Assembly (NCBI GenBank): GCA_902766125.1
Contig: CACXCG010000021.1
Span: forward strand, 124,001-188,000
Length of the DNA stretch: 64,000 bases
Direction of reading: 5' to 3'
DNA from: an uncultured Spirochaetaceae bacterium
GTDB lineage: Bacteria > Spirochaetota > Spirochaetia > Treponematales > Treponemataceae
Numbering within the stretch: position 1 is the first letter of the stretch; each line of letters begins with the position of its first letter. Positions 8,878 to 17,192 of this stretch are shown here, one piece after another. The notes under the pieces were generated by a model. That model had not been told where the DNA came from, did no database searches, and was given only the letters and a program-made list of their open reading frames with translations. A program made the position numbers and the translations under genes.

Positions 8878-9918
8878 TTACAAACTTGCGTGTAAAGACA
8901 GTGCACCGCTCCAGATAAAGCCGGTTGTGTCTTTGAAACCGCTTGAAACATCTGCACAGATGCTTGCATCAAGTTCAAAGCACAGGAACTTAAGTCCTAC
9001 ACCTGCATAAATCTGCGGCTGAATGTTTGCAAAGTCAAACTGTGCGTTTGCTCCGCCCCCAGAGTTACAGACACCGGTGTCATCTGTTCCGTATGGGCTA
9101 CCGTAAACATCTTTCCAGATACCCCAGTACCATCCGTCGGTTGAGCAGGAAATAATACCGCGTGCTCCAACGAATATGTCAAGGAACAGAATTTTCTTTG
9201 AAGCCTGAGCCTGAAGGAACAGTGTCTTTGATTCAAAAGAAAAGTTCATCTTTGCTTTTGTATCTGAACTTCCGGTGTTAATACAGAAGGCGGCCTTTGT
9301 GTAATAGAAACCTGCACCAACAGAAATCTTTGGCATAACGACGTTTCCCTGGTATACGCAGTAGCGGATATCACCGCCAATCATTACGTAATCCATGCTC
9401 ATGCCGGGAACAGCAGAAACAGGAAGGTTAGCGGTAAGGTTAGGAAGATCGCTTACATCATTCTGGAATGATTCTGTGTTGGTAAACAGAATACACAGAC
9501 CCACATCAAACGGAAGGAATACTCCGCCAATACGAAGATCTACTGTTGCAACGGGAAGGAAAAAGTTATCCGGCAAAAAGCTGGTGTCAAATCCAGAGAC
9601 TGGTTCACCAGTCAGTGTAGTTGCCATGTCGGACATAGACTTTGCACCTGCTTTCAAATCGCGGAAATCAAACATGGTTCCGCCAAAAGAAAGTCCGCCT
9701 CCAAAGTGTGGGGGTGCAGACGGAAATACATTTCCAATATATGCATCTGCCCATACATTCTGCTGTGTTGCTGCCTGAGGAATTGCAGACAGCATAGTCT
9801 GAGAGAAATTGTTAAGGTGTTCAGCAATTTCTGCTTCTGCTTCTGTAATTGACTGCGCGCTTACAGATGCAAGTGCAACCGTAAATGCAAGCAGTAACGC
9901 TGTAAATCGCTTGTTCAT
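8878..9918 (-). CDS. putative exported outer membrane beta-barrel protein
   Basis: The product has 346 residues. It begins with a type I signal peptide (MNKRFTALLLAFTVALASVSA, cleavage after Ala). I chose the ATG at 9918, which has GGAGG nine bases upstream; the longer frame to 9978 runs into the promoter. The mature protein has alternating amphipathic strands rich in Gly and aromatics (GGGLSFGGTMFDF, VGAGFYYTKAAF, IYAGVGLKFLCFELDASI), as in treponemal outer membrane barrels, and ends in ALSLHASL. No named family is recognised. It is monocistronic, converges on flgE and has its own promoter. The barrel is inferred from strand pattern only. Confidence 0.75.
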   Translation of the reverse strand: MNKRFTALLLAFTVALASVSAQSITEAEAEIAEHLNNFSQTMLSAIPQAATQQNVWADAYIGNVFPSAPPHFGGGLSFGGTMFDFRDLKAGAKSMSDMATTLTGEPVSGFDTSFLPDNFFLPVATVDLRIGGVFLPFDVGLCILFTNTESFQNDVSDLPNLTANLPVSAVPGMSMDYVMIGGDIRYCVYQGNVVMPKISVGAGFYYTKAAFCINTGSSDTKAKMNFSFESKTLFLQAQASKKILFLDIFVGARGIISCSTDGWYWGIWKDVYGSPYGTDDTGVCNSGGGANAQFDFANIQPQIYAGVGLKFLCFELDASICADVSSGFKDTTGFIWSGALSLHASL

Positions 9919-9949
9919 ACTAGACCTCCGTAAGAAGTAATATATCCTA

Positions 9950-9978
9950 AGTGTAGCATAAATCAACAAAAGAAACAA
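9950..9978 (-). promoter_or_regulatory. sigma-70 type promoter for the outer membrane protein gene
   Basis: On the minus strand TTGTTT (9978-9973), a 17-base spacer ending in GC, TACACT (9955-9950). A leader of about 25-30 bases carries the GGAGG box. Confidence 0.55.
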
Positions 9979-10015
9979 CTTTTTTATTGTTTTTTAAAAA
10001 AGTACTGTTTTGCTG

Positions 10016-10044
10016 TTGACACATGTGCCAAAAATCTGTATACT
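10016..10044 (+). promoter_or_regulatory. promoter of tRNA-Phe
   Basis: A consensus-like promoter: TTGACA (10016-10021), 17-base spacer, TATACT (10039-10044). It is placed 15 bases before the mature tRNA. Confidence 0.75.
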
Positions 10045-10059
10045 GCTTTCATATCGTTT

Positions 10060-10132
10060 GCCGGTGTAGCTCAGTTGGTAGAGCGGAGGACTGAAAATCC
10101 TTATGTCGTCAGTTCGACTCTGACCGCTGGCA
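10060..10132 (+). tRNA. tRNA-Phe (anticodon GAA)
   Basis: A complete 73-base cloverleaf. The acceptor stem pairs GCCGGTG with CGCTGGC, discriminator A at 10132. The D arm is GCTC/GAGC, the anticodon loop CTGAAAA carries GAA, and the T arm is GTCAG-TTCGACT-CTGAC. The 3' CCA is not encoded, so it must be added after transcription. Confidence 0.95.
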
Positions 10133-10136
10133 AAGT

Positions 10137-10167
10137 AAAGGCTGTCCACTTCGGGCGGCCTTTTTTT
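10137..10167 (+). terminator. intrinsic terminator after tRNA-Phe
   Basis: An 11-base stem (AAAGGCTGTCC against GGGCGGCCTTT, with G-T pairs) and a five-base loop are followed by a run of seven T residues. Confidence 0.8.
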
Positions 10168-10186
10168 ATTCTATTTTCATTCTATA

Positions 10187-10215
10187 TTGTAAAAAATTAC
10201 ACGGTGCGTTATAAT
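10187..10215 (+). promoter_or_regulatory. promoter of the ankyrin-murG operon, predicted leaderless
   Basis: TTGTAA (10187-10192), 17-base spacer, perfect TATAAT (10210-10215). The ATG at 10223 begins 13 bases after the first base of the -10, so transcription should start at or next to the start codon. No ribosome binding site is visible. Confidence 0.65.
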
Positions 10216-10222
10216 AGAACGC

Positions 10223-11134
10223 ATGAAATGGCTTATTCTTACCCCTGATGCAAAACATGCAGATCTTAACCATATAGAATCTGTGCTTACCAAAGACTGT
10301 GCTTTAACTGCACAGGTGCTTCCTGTTCATTCCGGCCTGTCAGATACAGAACTTACAGAAGCTGTTGATGCAATTGTGAATGCAACTCATTTTGTGGTAA
10401 TTGGTACAGACGAACTCTGCTCTTTTGCAGACGGAACCTATCTTCTGGGAATGCTGATGGGACGCAATGTGCCGGTTTTTGTCTGTGCAAAAACGGTTCC
10501 GCTTTTTGCAGGCGTCAGGGCAAATGCTTCCCGTTTTAAGGTTTTTTCCGATATACAGCTTCTTGCAAAAGACATTTGCGGTAATCTTGCAGGCTATACT
10601 GCCACCGAAGAAAAACATAAAGCGCTTACCGGTCTGTTTGCAGCAGGTATTCCCTTTACGACAGACTGCTTTGCAACCTACATAGCAAAAGATGATGATG
10701 AAAAATGCGAACAGTTTGTAAACGCAGGTATGCTGGTAGACTCACGCGATTCTATGGGTGTTCCCATGCTGTGTATTGCAACGCGTAACGACTGTGTTGC
10801 AAAGGTAAAGTGGCTGGTAAAAAAAGGTGCAGACATAAATGCCGTTGCTGCTGACCGCGGATATACTGCCGTTATGGATGCAGTGTGGCGTAAGAATGAA
10901 GAAGTTACAAAGTATCTTATTGATGAAGGTGCTGATTTAAGTATTATCAGTTCTGACGGTCAGTCTATTCTGGTACTTGCTGTTGGTAATGGTAATACAA
11001 AGATTATTGATATGCTGCTTACCGCCGGTGCAGATCCCGACATTAAAGACGGAATGGGAATGAGTGCACGTCAGTATGCAGAACTGTTCAAAAAAGAACC
11101 GATTCTTGAAGTGTTCAGGAGGCATGCAAAATAA
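10223..11134 (+). CDS. two-domain protein: Rossmann/TIR-like N-terminus plus ankyrin repeats
   Basis: The 303-residue cytoplasmic protein has no signal peptide. The N-terminal ~115 residues look like a nucleotide-hydrolase fold (TIR or nucleoside 2-deoxyribosyltransferase-like): a strand MKWLILTPDA, a helix, strand HFVVIGT, then DGTYLLGMLMGRNVPVFVC. The Glu usually found in the matching GTAfElG position is Leu here, so it may be inactive. Residues about 130-300 hold ankyrin repeats (WLVKKGADINAVAADRGYTAVMDAV, YLIDEGADLSIISSDGQSILVLAV, MLLTAGADPDIKDGM in spirit). It is the first gene of an operon ending in TAA directly abutting murG's ATG. A scaffold or sensor role is plausible; the first domain's identity is inference. 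Confidence 0.8.
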   Translation: MKWLILTPDAKHADLNHIESVLTKDCALTAQVLPVHSGLSDTELTEAVDAIVNATHFVVIGTDELCSFADGTYLLGMLMGRNVPVFVCAKTVPLFAGVRANASRFKVFSDIQLLAKDICGNLAGYTATEEKHKALTGLFAAGIPFTTDCFATYIAKDDDEKCEQFVNAGMLVDSRDSMGVPMLCIATRNDCVAKVKWLVKKGADINAVAADRGYTAVMDAVWRKNEEVTKYLIDEGADLSIISSDGQSILVLAVGNGNTKIIDMLLTAGADPDIKDGMGMSARQYAELFKKEPILEVFRRHAK

Positions 11135-12286
11135 ATGCGCATCGTTTGTACGGGTGGGGGAAGCGGTGGCCACATTTATCCTGGCATTGCAGTTGCAGAT
11201 GAACTGCGTGCGCTGTGTGCTGCTAAAAATACTGATTGTGAATTATTCTGGATCGGAAATAAATCCGGAATAGATAAACAGATTGTCGAAAAGAATTTAG
11301 TTTCTGCAGGCGGTTCTATAAATGCATTTTATGGAATCCCCTGTGGAAAATTACGTCGCTATCTTTCCTTAAAAAATATTGCTGATTTTTTCCGTTTCAT
11401 TGCAGGAATCTTTAAATCATTTTTCTTACTTAAAAAACTCAAACCCGACTGTGTGTTTTCTAAAGGCGGATTTGTAAGTGTTCCTCCCTGTCTTGCTGCA
11501 CGCATACTTCATATTCCGTATTACACGCATGAGTGTGACTGTACGCCCGGACTTGCAACCAGACTTAACAGTAAAGGTGCCAGAAACGTTTTTGTTTCCT
11601 ACGATCAGACGGTTACTTTCTTTTCTAAAGAGATTGCTTCCCGCTGTGTAGTAACCGGAAATCCTGTTAGACCCGTGTTTTATTCTGATAATGCTGCTGC
11701 AGGAAAATCATTTCTTTCACTTCCATCAAAGACTGAAAAACCGGTGCTTTTAGTTATGGGAGGAAGTCTTGGTGCCCGTCAGCTTAACACGCTGGTGGTA
11801 AACAACCTTGACTGGCTTACCGAACGCTTTATTGTCGTGCATCAGACTGGTGCCGCGTTTGCAAAAGAAAATCCTGATCTTATGTCGCGTACATCGGACA
11901 GCTATAAACCGTATGATTTTATTTATGCAGAAATGCCTTCTGTTATTCAGGCTGCAGATGTTATTCTGTCGCGTTCCGGCGCAAACTCTCTGTGGGAATG
12001 TGCGGTGTGTGCAAAACCCATGCTGCTTATTCCTCTGTGCGGTTCCGGAACACGAGGAGACCAGGTAGATAATGCCCGTTACTTTGCAGACAAAAATGCA
12101 GCGCTTGCACTTGTTGGAGATGAAGCCGATGACGAGCACTTACGCTCACAGCTTGAAAAACTGACCGATGCGTCTGTTCGGGAAAGTCTTTCCCGTTCCT
12201 GCAAAGAATTGTGTCAGTCGCTCAGTAAACAGGGACGTCCTGCTCAGACTATAGCACAGCTTATTGCAGACGGAGGAAAAAAATGA
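11135..12286 (+). CDS. murG: UDP-GlcNAc:lipid I N-acetylglucosaminyltransferase MurG
   Basis: MurG adds GlcNAc to undecaprenyl-PP-MurNAc-pentapeptide on the inner face of the membrane, making lipid II. The 383-residue product has the family's first glycine loop GGGSGGHIYPGIAVA at residues 6-20, a second MGGSLGARQLN loop near 208, and the UDP-GlcNAc binding region ILSRSGANSLWECAVCAKPMLL near 277. Its length is slightly above the usual 350-360. It starts immediately after the ankyrin gene's stop codon with AGGAGG inside that gene, and its own stop overlaps cvpA by four bases, so translation is probably coupled. Confidence 0.93.
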   Translation: MRIVCTGGGSGGHIYPGIAVADELRALCAAKNTDCELFWIGNKSGIDKQIVEKNLVSAGGSINAFYGIPCGKLRRYLSLKNIADFFRFIAGIFKSFFLLKKLKPDCVFSKGGFVSVPPCLAARILHIPYYTHECDCTPGLATRLNSKGARNVFVSYDQTVTFFSKEIASRCVVTGNPVRPVFYSDNAAAGKSFLSLPSKTEKPVLLVMGGSLGARQLNTLVVNNLDWLTERFIVVHQTGAAFAKENPDLMSRTSDSYKPYDFIYAEMPSVIQAADVILSRSGANSLWECAVCAKPMLLIPLCGSGTRGDQVDNARYFADKNAALALVGDEADDEHLRSQLEKLTDASVRESLSRSCKELCQSLSKQGRPAQTIAQLIADGGKK

Positions 12287-12795
12287 ATAATGCCTCAATT
12301 CTTGATTTAGTTTTTTTAGCGATTATAGCTTTGTTTGCTGTCGTAGGTCTTGTGCGTGGATTTATTCGTGAACTGTTTGCACGCGGAGCACCAGTGCTTG
12401 CTTTGTGGGCTGCCATGCTTGCATTCCGCAAAGTAAATGAATATGTAGAACCTCATGTGCAGATTCATATACTGTCTGTCATCATTTCATTCCTGCTGGT
12501 ATTTATTGCGGTGTACATTGTACTGATGATTGTGCGCAATATCATAAGCGGAGTGTTTGGCGGAGAAATCTTTAAGGGACTGGACAGGCTGCTTGGATTT
12601 GCATTTGGTATTGTTGAAGGCCTTGCAGTGGTAGCGCTGCTTTTGATTATTCTTCAGGCTCAGCCGTGGTTCGATGTTCAGTCACTGCTTGATGAAAGTT
12701 TCTTCTACAAAATGCTTGGCTGGGTAGGTTCTCTTTCCGGTTCAGTACAGAATGTGCCTGTGCCGGAGGAGACTGTTGCAGGAGACGCTGCCTGA
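12283..12795 (+). CDS. cvpA: CvpA family membrane protein
   Basis: A 170-residue integral membrane protein with about four membrane helices (roughly residues 7-25, 30-50, 62-88 and 100-125). The CvpA pattern is visible: ILDLVFLAIIALFAVVGLVRGFIRE at the N-terminus and LDRLLGFAFGIVEGLAVV near residue 105. CvpA was first linked to colicin V export and is now associated with envelope homeostasis; the exact role is unknown. It overlaps murG by four bases (ATGA) and holB by one base (TGATG), so it belongs to the murG operon. Confidence 0.88.
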   Translation: MNNASILDLVFLAIIALFAVVGLVRGFIRELFARGAPVLALWAAMLAFRKVNEYVEPHVQIHILSVIISFLLVFIAVYIVLMIVRNIISGVFGGEIFKGLDRLLGFAFGIVEGLAVVALLLIILQAQPWFDVQSLLDESFFYKMLGWVGSLSGSVQNVPVPEETVAGDAA

Positions 12796-14036
12796 TGTTT
12801 GACAATGTGCTGCACCAGAGTGCAACAGACCTTCTGACAGATGACATTACTCGTAACACACTGCCCGGATCCATTCTGCTTTCAGGTCCTGCTTCATCGG
12901 GAAAGCTTACCTGTGCACTTGAACTTGCCCGTGTGTTAGCCTGTACGGGAGAAACAAAAGGTGCGTGGTCCTGTACCTGTCCTTCGTGTTTAAAACATAA
13001 GGCGCTGGTAAGTCCCTCTGTGCTTTTAACCGGTCCGTCTGACTGTCTTCTGGAAATTCGTGCCGCACGTGATACGTTTCAGTCGCAGTATGCTAACAGC
13101 GGTAAGCATTTAGAAGCCAGCCGCTATCTGTTTGTGCGTGCCGTTAGAAAACTGACCATGCGTTTTGATCCGATACTGTGGCAGAACGATGACAAGCAGT
13201 CTAAGTGGGCACCGCTTCTGCAGAATATCAGCGAAGCACTGGAACCTCTTGAACCGGGACGTCCGCTTCCTGAAGAAGATGAATTAGAAAAACTGATTTC
13301 AACAATTGAAGATAACTGTGTTAAGCTTGATGACAAGTTTTTGTACAATGCGCTTCCCGTGTCTCAGATACGAGCCTGTTCTGCCTGGGCACATCTTTCT
13401 GCAACTAACGGTAAGAAAGTGCTTATCATAGAAAATGCAGACCGCATGGCAGAAAGTGCACGAAATGCGCTCTTAAAAATTCTTGAAGAGCCGCCCCGTG
13501 ACTGTCAGTTTATTCTTACTACTTCTAACCGCAGTGCAATGCTTGCAACTATTCTTTCACGCGTCAGAACGTATCAGTTTTTTGAACGCGATGTTGCCGC
13601 ACAGCAGGAAGTGATTACCCGCGTGTTCCATTTCCGCCCGTTTGCAGGCGAGACAACACCCGACAGTATAGAACTGTTTTTGCAGGGATACTTACCCGTA
13701 AAACCTGAACTGGTTCTTTTTCAGGCAAAGACTTATTTTTCAACTATTGCACAGGGACATGTACCTGATGTTAATGCAATCTGTGCTTCGTGCAACGGAT
13801 TTGAACCCCGTGCTCTGTTCAGTGTTTTTATAAAAGGCATAACTGATGCTCAGAAAAAGCTTTCTGCAACTGCCCGCGGAACAGAAGCCTCTGGCAGAAT
13901 AATGGATGTGCTTCGGCATACGTACAACAATGTTACGGTGTACAATCAGACAACCGTTTCTGCGCTTGAAGAAATGGCCCGAAGTCTTATGCAGATTAAC
14001 TTCGAAACCGGTGGTGTGCTCAAAGAGGCCTTATGA
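12795..14036 (+). CDS. holB: DNA polymerase III delta-prime / clamp-loader AAA+ subunit
   Basis: The 413-residue protein is a clamp-loader subunit that helps place the sliding clamp on primed DNA. Walker A is LLSGPASSGKLT (G31-K37), followed by a zinc-binding cluster CTCPSC near residues 58-63. Walker B is VLIIENAD near 214 and the sensor/arginine region ALLKILEEPPRDCQFILTTSN and ILSRVRTYQF follows. Between the zinc cluster and Walker B lies an unusually long insertion of about 70 residues rich in Glu and Asp. It is longer than E. coli HolB (334). Overlaps on both sides place it in the murG-atoC operon. It could also be annotated as a gamma/tau-like subunit. Confidence 0.85.
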   Translation: MFDNVLHQSATDLLTDDITRNTLPGSILLSGPASSGKLTCALELARVLACTGETKGAWSCTCPSCLKHKALVSPSVLLTGPSDCLLEIRAARDTFQSQYANSGKHLEASRYLFVRAVRKLTMRFDPILWQNDDKQSKWAPLLQNISEALEPLEPGRPLPEEDELEKLISTIEDNCVKLDDKFLYNALPVSQIRACSAWAHLSATNGKKVLIIENADRMAESARNALLKILEEPPRDCQFILTTSNRSAMLATILSRVRTYQFFERDVAAQQEVITRVFHFRPFAGETTPDSIELFLQGYLPVKPELVLFQAKTYFSTIAQGHVPDVNAICASCNGFEPRALFSVFIKGITDAQKKLSATARGTEASGRIMDVLRHTYNNVTVYNQTTVSALEEMARSLMQINFETGGVLKEAL

Positions 14037-15250
14037 AAGACTTTGTAAAAAAAGTTTCGCAAAAACTTCCCAAGTTGTCGAGCGAACAGGTTGAACAGCT
14101 CATCGAAGATCTGAAGGCGGAATATGATGAACTTGATTCCATCATGGAAAGCCTTTCTACCGGTCTTATCATTGTTGATGCGGACTGGCACCTTGAACTT
14201 ACCAACAAAGCTGCTGAGCGTCTTATTCCCTTTACCATTCGTCCTTCTGATTACCGCGGAGATTCTGTTCCCGTATGGCAGATGATTGATGACGCAAGTT
14301 TAGCCGCTTTTTTGCAGAACTGTGCACAGAAAAATTCTTCGCATGAAGATTCAGAGTTTTCTTTTGTGCAGGATTCCAATGTGCGCTTTGTTTCCGTAAA
14401 AGTAACTCCGCTTGTAAGAAAATCCGATATTTCCGGTTCCATTATTTCTGTGTCGGACATTACTGAAAAACGTCAGCAGGAAATTATTCTGCACCGTATG
14501 GAAAGTCTTGCAAGTCTGACCAGTCTTGCTGCCTCTGTTGCGCATGAAATAAAAAATCCGCTGGGAGCAATAAGTATTCATATTCAGCTTCTGCAGAAAG
14601 CAGTAAAAAAAGCGCGTGACGGTGATGGAACTCTTCCTGCTCCCAAATTTATGGAAGATTATCTGAGTGTCATAAACGAAGAAATAGATAATTTAAATAA
14701 AATTGTTCTGGACTTTTTGTTTGCAGTGCGGCCGGTTCAGTCAAATCCTGTGCTTTCAGACCCCGATGTGCAGATAGAAAAATTTGCTTCTTTCTTTGAA
14801 CCCGAAGCGCAGAGCAGGGCGGTTACCTGTACCTTGCATTTGTGTAAGCAGGGGGAGCGCCTTCTGATTGATGAAAAACTGTTCCGCGAAGTGCTTATGA
14901 ATCTTACGCAGAATGCCTTTGGTGCCATACAGGAACGCTTTTCTTCTGAAACAGGAGGAGAGCTTCATATTGAATCTTTTATAAAGAATGAACGTTACTG
15001 GCTTACCATTGCAGACAACGGCTGCGGTATGGATGAACAGACAGCCAGTCGTATTTTTGAACCCTACTACACGACGAAAGCAAACGGAACGGGACTGGGC
15101 CTTACCACTGTCTATAAAATCATCAAGGAATTTAAAGGCGACATTAATGTGCAGTCTGTAAAAGGACATGGAACGGTGTTTACCATTTCTATTCCGTTAC
15201 CGCAGAAACGGACACTTTTACTTGAAGATGCAACAGGAGGAAGCGAATGA
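14033..15250 (+). CDS. atoS: PAS-type sensor histidine kinase (AtoS/NtrB-like)
   Basis: The 405-residue kinase has no membrane segment, so it should sense a cytoplasmic cue. After a short coiled segment there is a PAS-like domain (about residues 35-145, GLIIVDADWHLELTNKAAERL). The H-box is VAHEIKNPLGAI with phospho-acceptor His near residue 170. The N-box is EVLMNLTQNAFGAI, and the G-boxes are IADNGCGMDE and GTGLGLTTVYKI. It overlaps holB and its partner atoC by four bases each. T. pallidum has a similar AtoS-AtoC pair next to holB, cvpA and murG (TP0519-TP0523, as I recall). The stimulus is unknown; acetoacetate is not implied. Confidence 0.92.
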   Translation: MKDFVKKVSQKLPKLSSEQVEQLIEDLKAEYDELDSIMESLSTGLIIVDADWHLELTNKAAERLIPFTIRPSDYRGDSVPVWQMIDDASLAAFLQNCAQKNSSHEDSEFSFVQDSNVRFVSVKVTPLVRKSDISGSIISVSDITEKRQQEIILHRMESLASLTSLAASVAHEIKNPLGAISIHIQLLQKAVKKARDGDGTLPAPKFMEDYLSVINEEIDNLNKIVLDFLFAVRPVQSNPVLSDPDVQIEKFASFFEPEAQSRAVTCTLHLCKQGERLLIDEKLFREVLMNLTQNAFGAIQERFSSETGGELHIESFIKNERYWLTIADNGCGMDEQTASRIFEPYYTTKANGTGLGLTTVYKIIKEFKGDINVQSVKGHGTVFTISIPLPQKRTLLLEDATGGSE

Positions 15251-16617
15251 AATTTACTCTTCTGATTATTGATGATGAAAAGAACATCCGCGAAGGTCTT
15301 GCTGCAAACTTTGAAATGGAAGACTACAATGTTAAGACTGCTGCAAGCGGACAGGAAGGTCTTGCGCTTATAGAAAAGGGCGACATAGATCTTGTTATTA
15401 CCGACTTACGCATGAACGGTATGAGCGGTGAAGAAGTGCTTAAAAAAGTAACTGCCGAAACTCCCGGAATTCCTGTCATTATTCTTACCGGTCACGGAAG
15501 CATAGATGCTGCAGTTGATGCAATGCGTCACGGTGCGTATGATTTTCTGACTAAGCCGTTAAATCTTGAACAGCTGGGACTGATTGTTAAACGTGCGCTT
15601 GCTGGTCGTGAGATGAGCCTTCAGCATCAGCAGTTAAAGCAGGAACTTGAAGACAGTTCTGCACTTAAGCAGATGATTGGTACCTCTCAGGCAATGCGGC
15701 GGGTTCAGGAGACAATCCGTAAGGTTGCAGACTCAAAGGCAAGTGTTCTGATTACCGGAGAAAGCGGTGTAGGTAAGGAACTGGTTGCAAACGCAATACA
15801 TAATCTGTCTTCCAGAAAAAATAAAAACATGATCTTCGTGCATTGTGCAGCTCTGAGCGAAACCTTACTTGAAAGCGAACTGTTTGGTCATGAAAAAGGT
15901 GCGTTCACGGGTGCAGATCATTTGCAGAAGGGTCGGTTTGAACTTGCTCACGGAAGTTCTATTTTTCTTGATGAAATCGGTGAAATAAATCAGAGTGTTC
16001 AGATAAAGATTCTTCGTGTATTGCAGGAAAAAAAGTTTGAGCGGGTAGGCGGTGAACAGACGCTCGAAGTTGATGTGCGGGTTATTGCTGCGACAAACCG
16101 TAATCTTGAAGAAGAAGTAAAAAAAGGTACATTCCGCGAAGACTTGTATTATCGCCTTAATGTCATTCATATTCAGGTACCGCCGCTACGGGAACGCAAA
16201 GATGACATTCCGCTTTTGATGGCTGCCTTCCTTGAGGAATTCAATAAGGAAAACGGAAAGCATATTACCGGTGTTGATTCCCGCGCAAAAGCTGCAATGT
16301 ACAAATACAACTGGCCGGGTAACATTCGCGAACTGCGCAACTGTATGGAAAGTGCAGTCGTTATGTGCGGCTCTGACACCATAACGCTTGATGATTTACC
16401 GCCGTCTGTTTCTCAGGCAAGCGGAGAAGAAGTGGTTTCTGTTCCAGTGGGAACAACACTTGATGAAGCAGAAAAAATGCTGGTTCAGGCAAACCTTGCC
16501 GCTAACCGTAACAATAAAAGCAAAACCGCAGAAGTATTGGGCATAGGCAGAAAAACCCTGCAGCGAAAACTGCAGGACTGGGGTATGGACGGTTCTGATG
16601 GAAGAGACGATGTATGA
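15247..16617 (+). CDS. atoC: sigma-54-dependent response regulator (AtoC/NtrC family)
   Basis: A 456-residue activator with three domains. The receiver domain (1-120) has the acidic pair in IIDDEKNI and the phospho-acceptor Asp in LVITDLRMNG near residue 53. The AAA+ domain (about 140-370) has Walker A GESGVGKE near 171 and the sigma-54 contact loop GAFTGA near 218. The C-terminal Fis-type helix-turn-helix (NNKSKTAEVLGIGRKTLQRKL) is at about 420-445. It needs RpoN to open promoters. I found no convincing -24/-12 promoter in this window, so its targets lie elsewhere. It pairs with atoS. Confidence 0.95.
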   Translation: MKFTLLIIDDEKNIREGLAANFEMEDYNVKTAASGQEGLALIEKGDIDLVITDLRMNGMSGEEVLKKVTAETPGIPVIILTGHGSIDAAVDAMRHGAYDFLTKPLNLEQLGLIVKRALAGREMSLQHQQLKQELEDSSALKQMIGTSQAMRRVQETIRKVADSKASVLITGESGVGKELVANAIHNLSSRKNKNMIFVHCAALSETLLESELFGHEKGAFTGADHLQKGRFELAHGSSIFLDEIGEINQSVQIKILRVLQEKKFERVGGEQTLEVDVRVIAATNRNLEEEVKKGTFREDLYYRLNVIHIQVPPLRERKDDIPLLMAAFLEEFNKENGKHITGVDSRAKAAMYKYNWPGNIRELRNCMESAVVMCGSDTITLDDLPPSVSQASGEEVVSVPVGTTLDEAEKMLVQANLAANRNNKSKTAEVLGIGRKTLQRKLQDWGMDGSDGRDDV

Positions 16618-17026
16618 CAAACTGGGCGACCTGCTCAGTAAGACATTACAGGACGGACATATTCCCTTTGTAAAAGTTCCCAAGGAAGAAGCAAAACCTT
16701 TGGAAGAAAAAAGCACGCAGAAAGTCGCTGAAGAAACAGAAACTCAGGAACAGAGGCCTCATGATGATTTTTCTGCTTTCCGAAAGAAAAAGCCGCGTTC
16801 GTATACCATTTACCGCTCTGTTCCTCAGCAGATTGCTTCCTGCTATGCAGTCCTTAATCTTCCGTATGATGCAGATAAAAAACAGGTTAAGGCAGCCTAC
16901 AAACAGCTTTTGAAAGACCTTCATCCCGACCGGCATTCGGCAACTCCAGAAGAACTTACTGCTGCCACTGAACGGACTCAGCAGGCGGTAGAAGCCTATA
17001 AGCAGATTCTTCAGTTTTTAAAATAA
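16598..17026 (+). CDS. J-domain (DnaJ-like) protein
   Basis: The 142-residue product carries a C-terminal J domain (about residues 78-142): CYAVLNLPYDADKKQVKAAY, then the HPD motif in LLKDLHPDRHS near residue 109. It should stimulate an Hsp70 (DnaK) ATPase. It has no Gly/Phe or zinc-finger regions, so it is a specialised J protein rather than DnaJ itself. The N-terminal half is charged and unstructured-looking. The ATG at 16598 lies inside the end of atoC; an in-frame ATG at 16610 with GGAAGAG close upstream is equally possible. It ends the murG-atoC operon. Confidence 0.85.
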   Translation: MEETMYDKLGDLLSKTLQDGHIPFVKVPKEEAKPLEEKSTQKVAEETETQEQRPHDDFSAFRKKKPRSYTIYRSVPQQIASCYAVLNLPYDADKKQVKAAYKQLLKDLHPDRHSATPEELTAATERTQQAVEAYKQILQFLK

Positions 17027-17192
17027 AAAAGGGCCGGTTTCAAAAGAGCTTTCCACACTTTTCAAACGAAACCGAAGTTTCCGTTCGTGCATCTCTTTTA
17101 AAATTCCGAACCCATATATACGCTGCATTGACCACGTCGCTGCAGTACTCTGTCGGAACGGCAGTTACGCCGCCCGCAGTTTTACACGTAAC
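17027..17192. other. convergent intergenic spacer with nested inverted repeats
   Basis: It lies between the J-domain gene and glgC, which face each other. AAAAGAG near 17043 can pair with CTCTTTT near 17093, enclosing a smaller hairpin made of GAAAC and GTTTC around 17068-17082. There is no clear T-run, so it is only a possible bidirectional terminator. No gene is seen. Confidence 0.35.

Noticed and set aside
14180-14200. TGGCAC-containing sequences as sigma-54 promoters for AtoC
   Set aside because: The instances I saw lie within coding sequence and lack a properly spaced TTGC.
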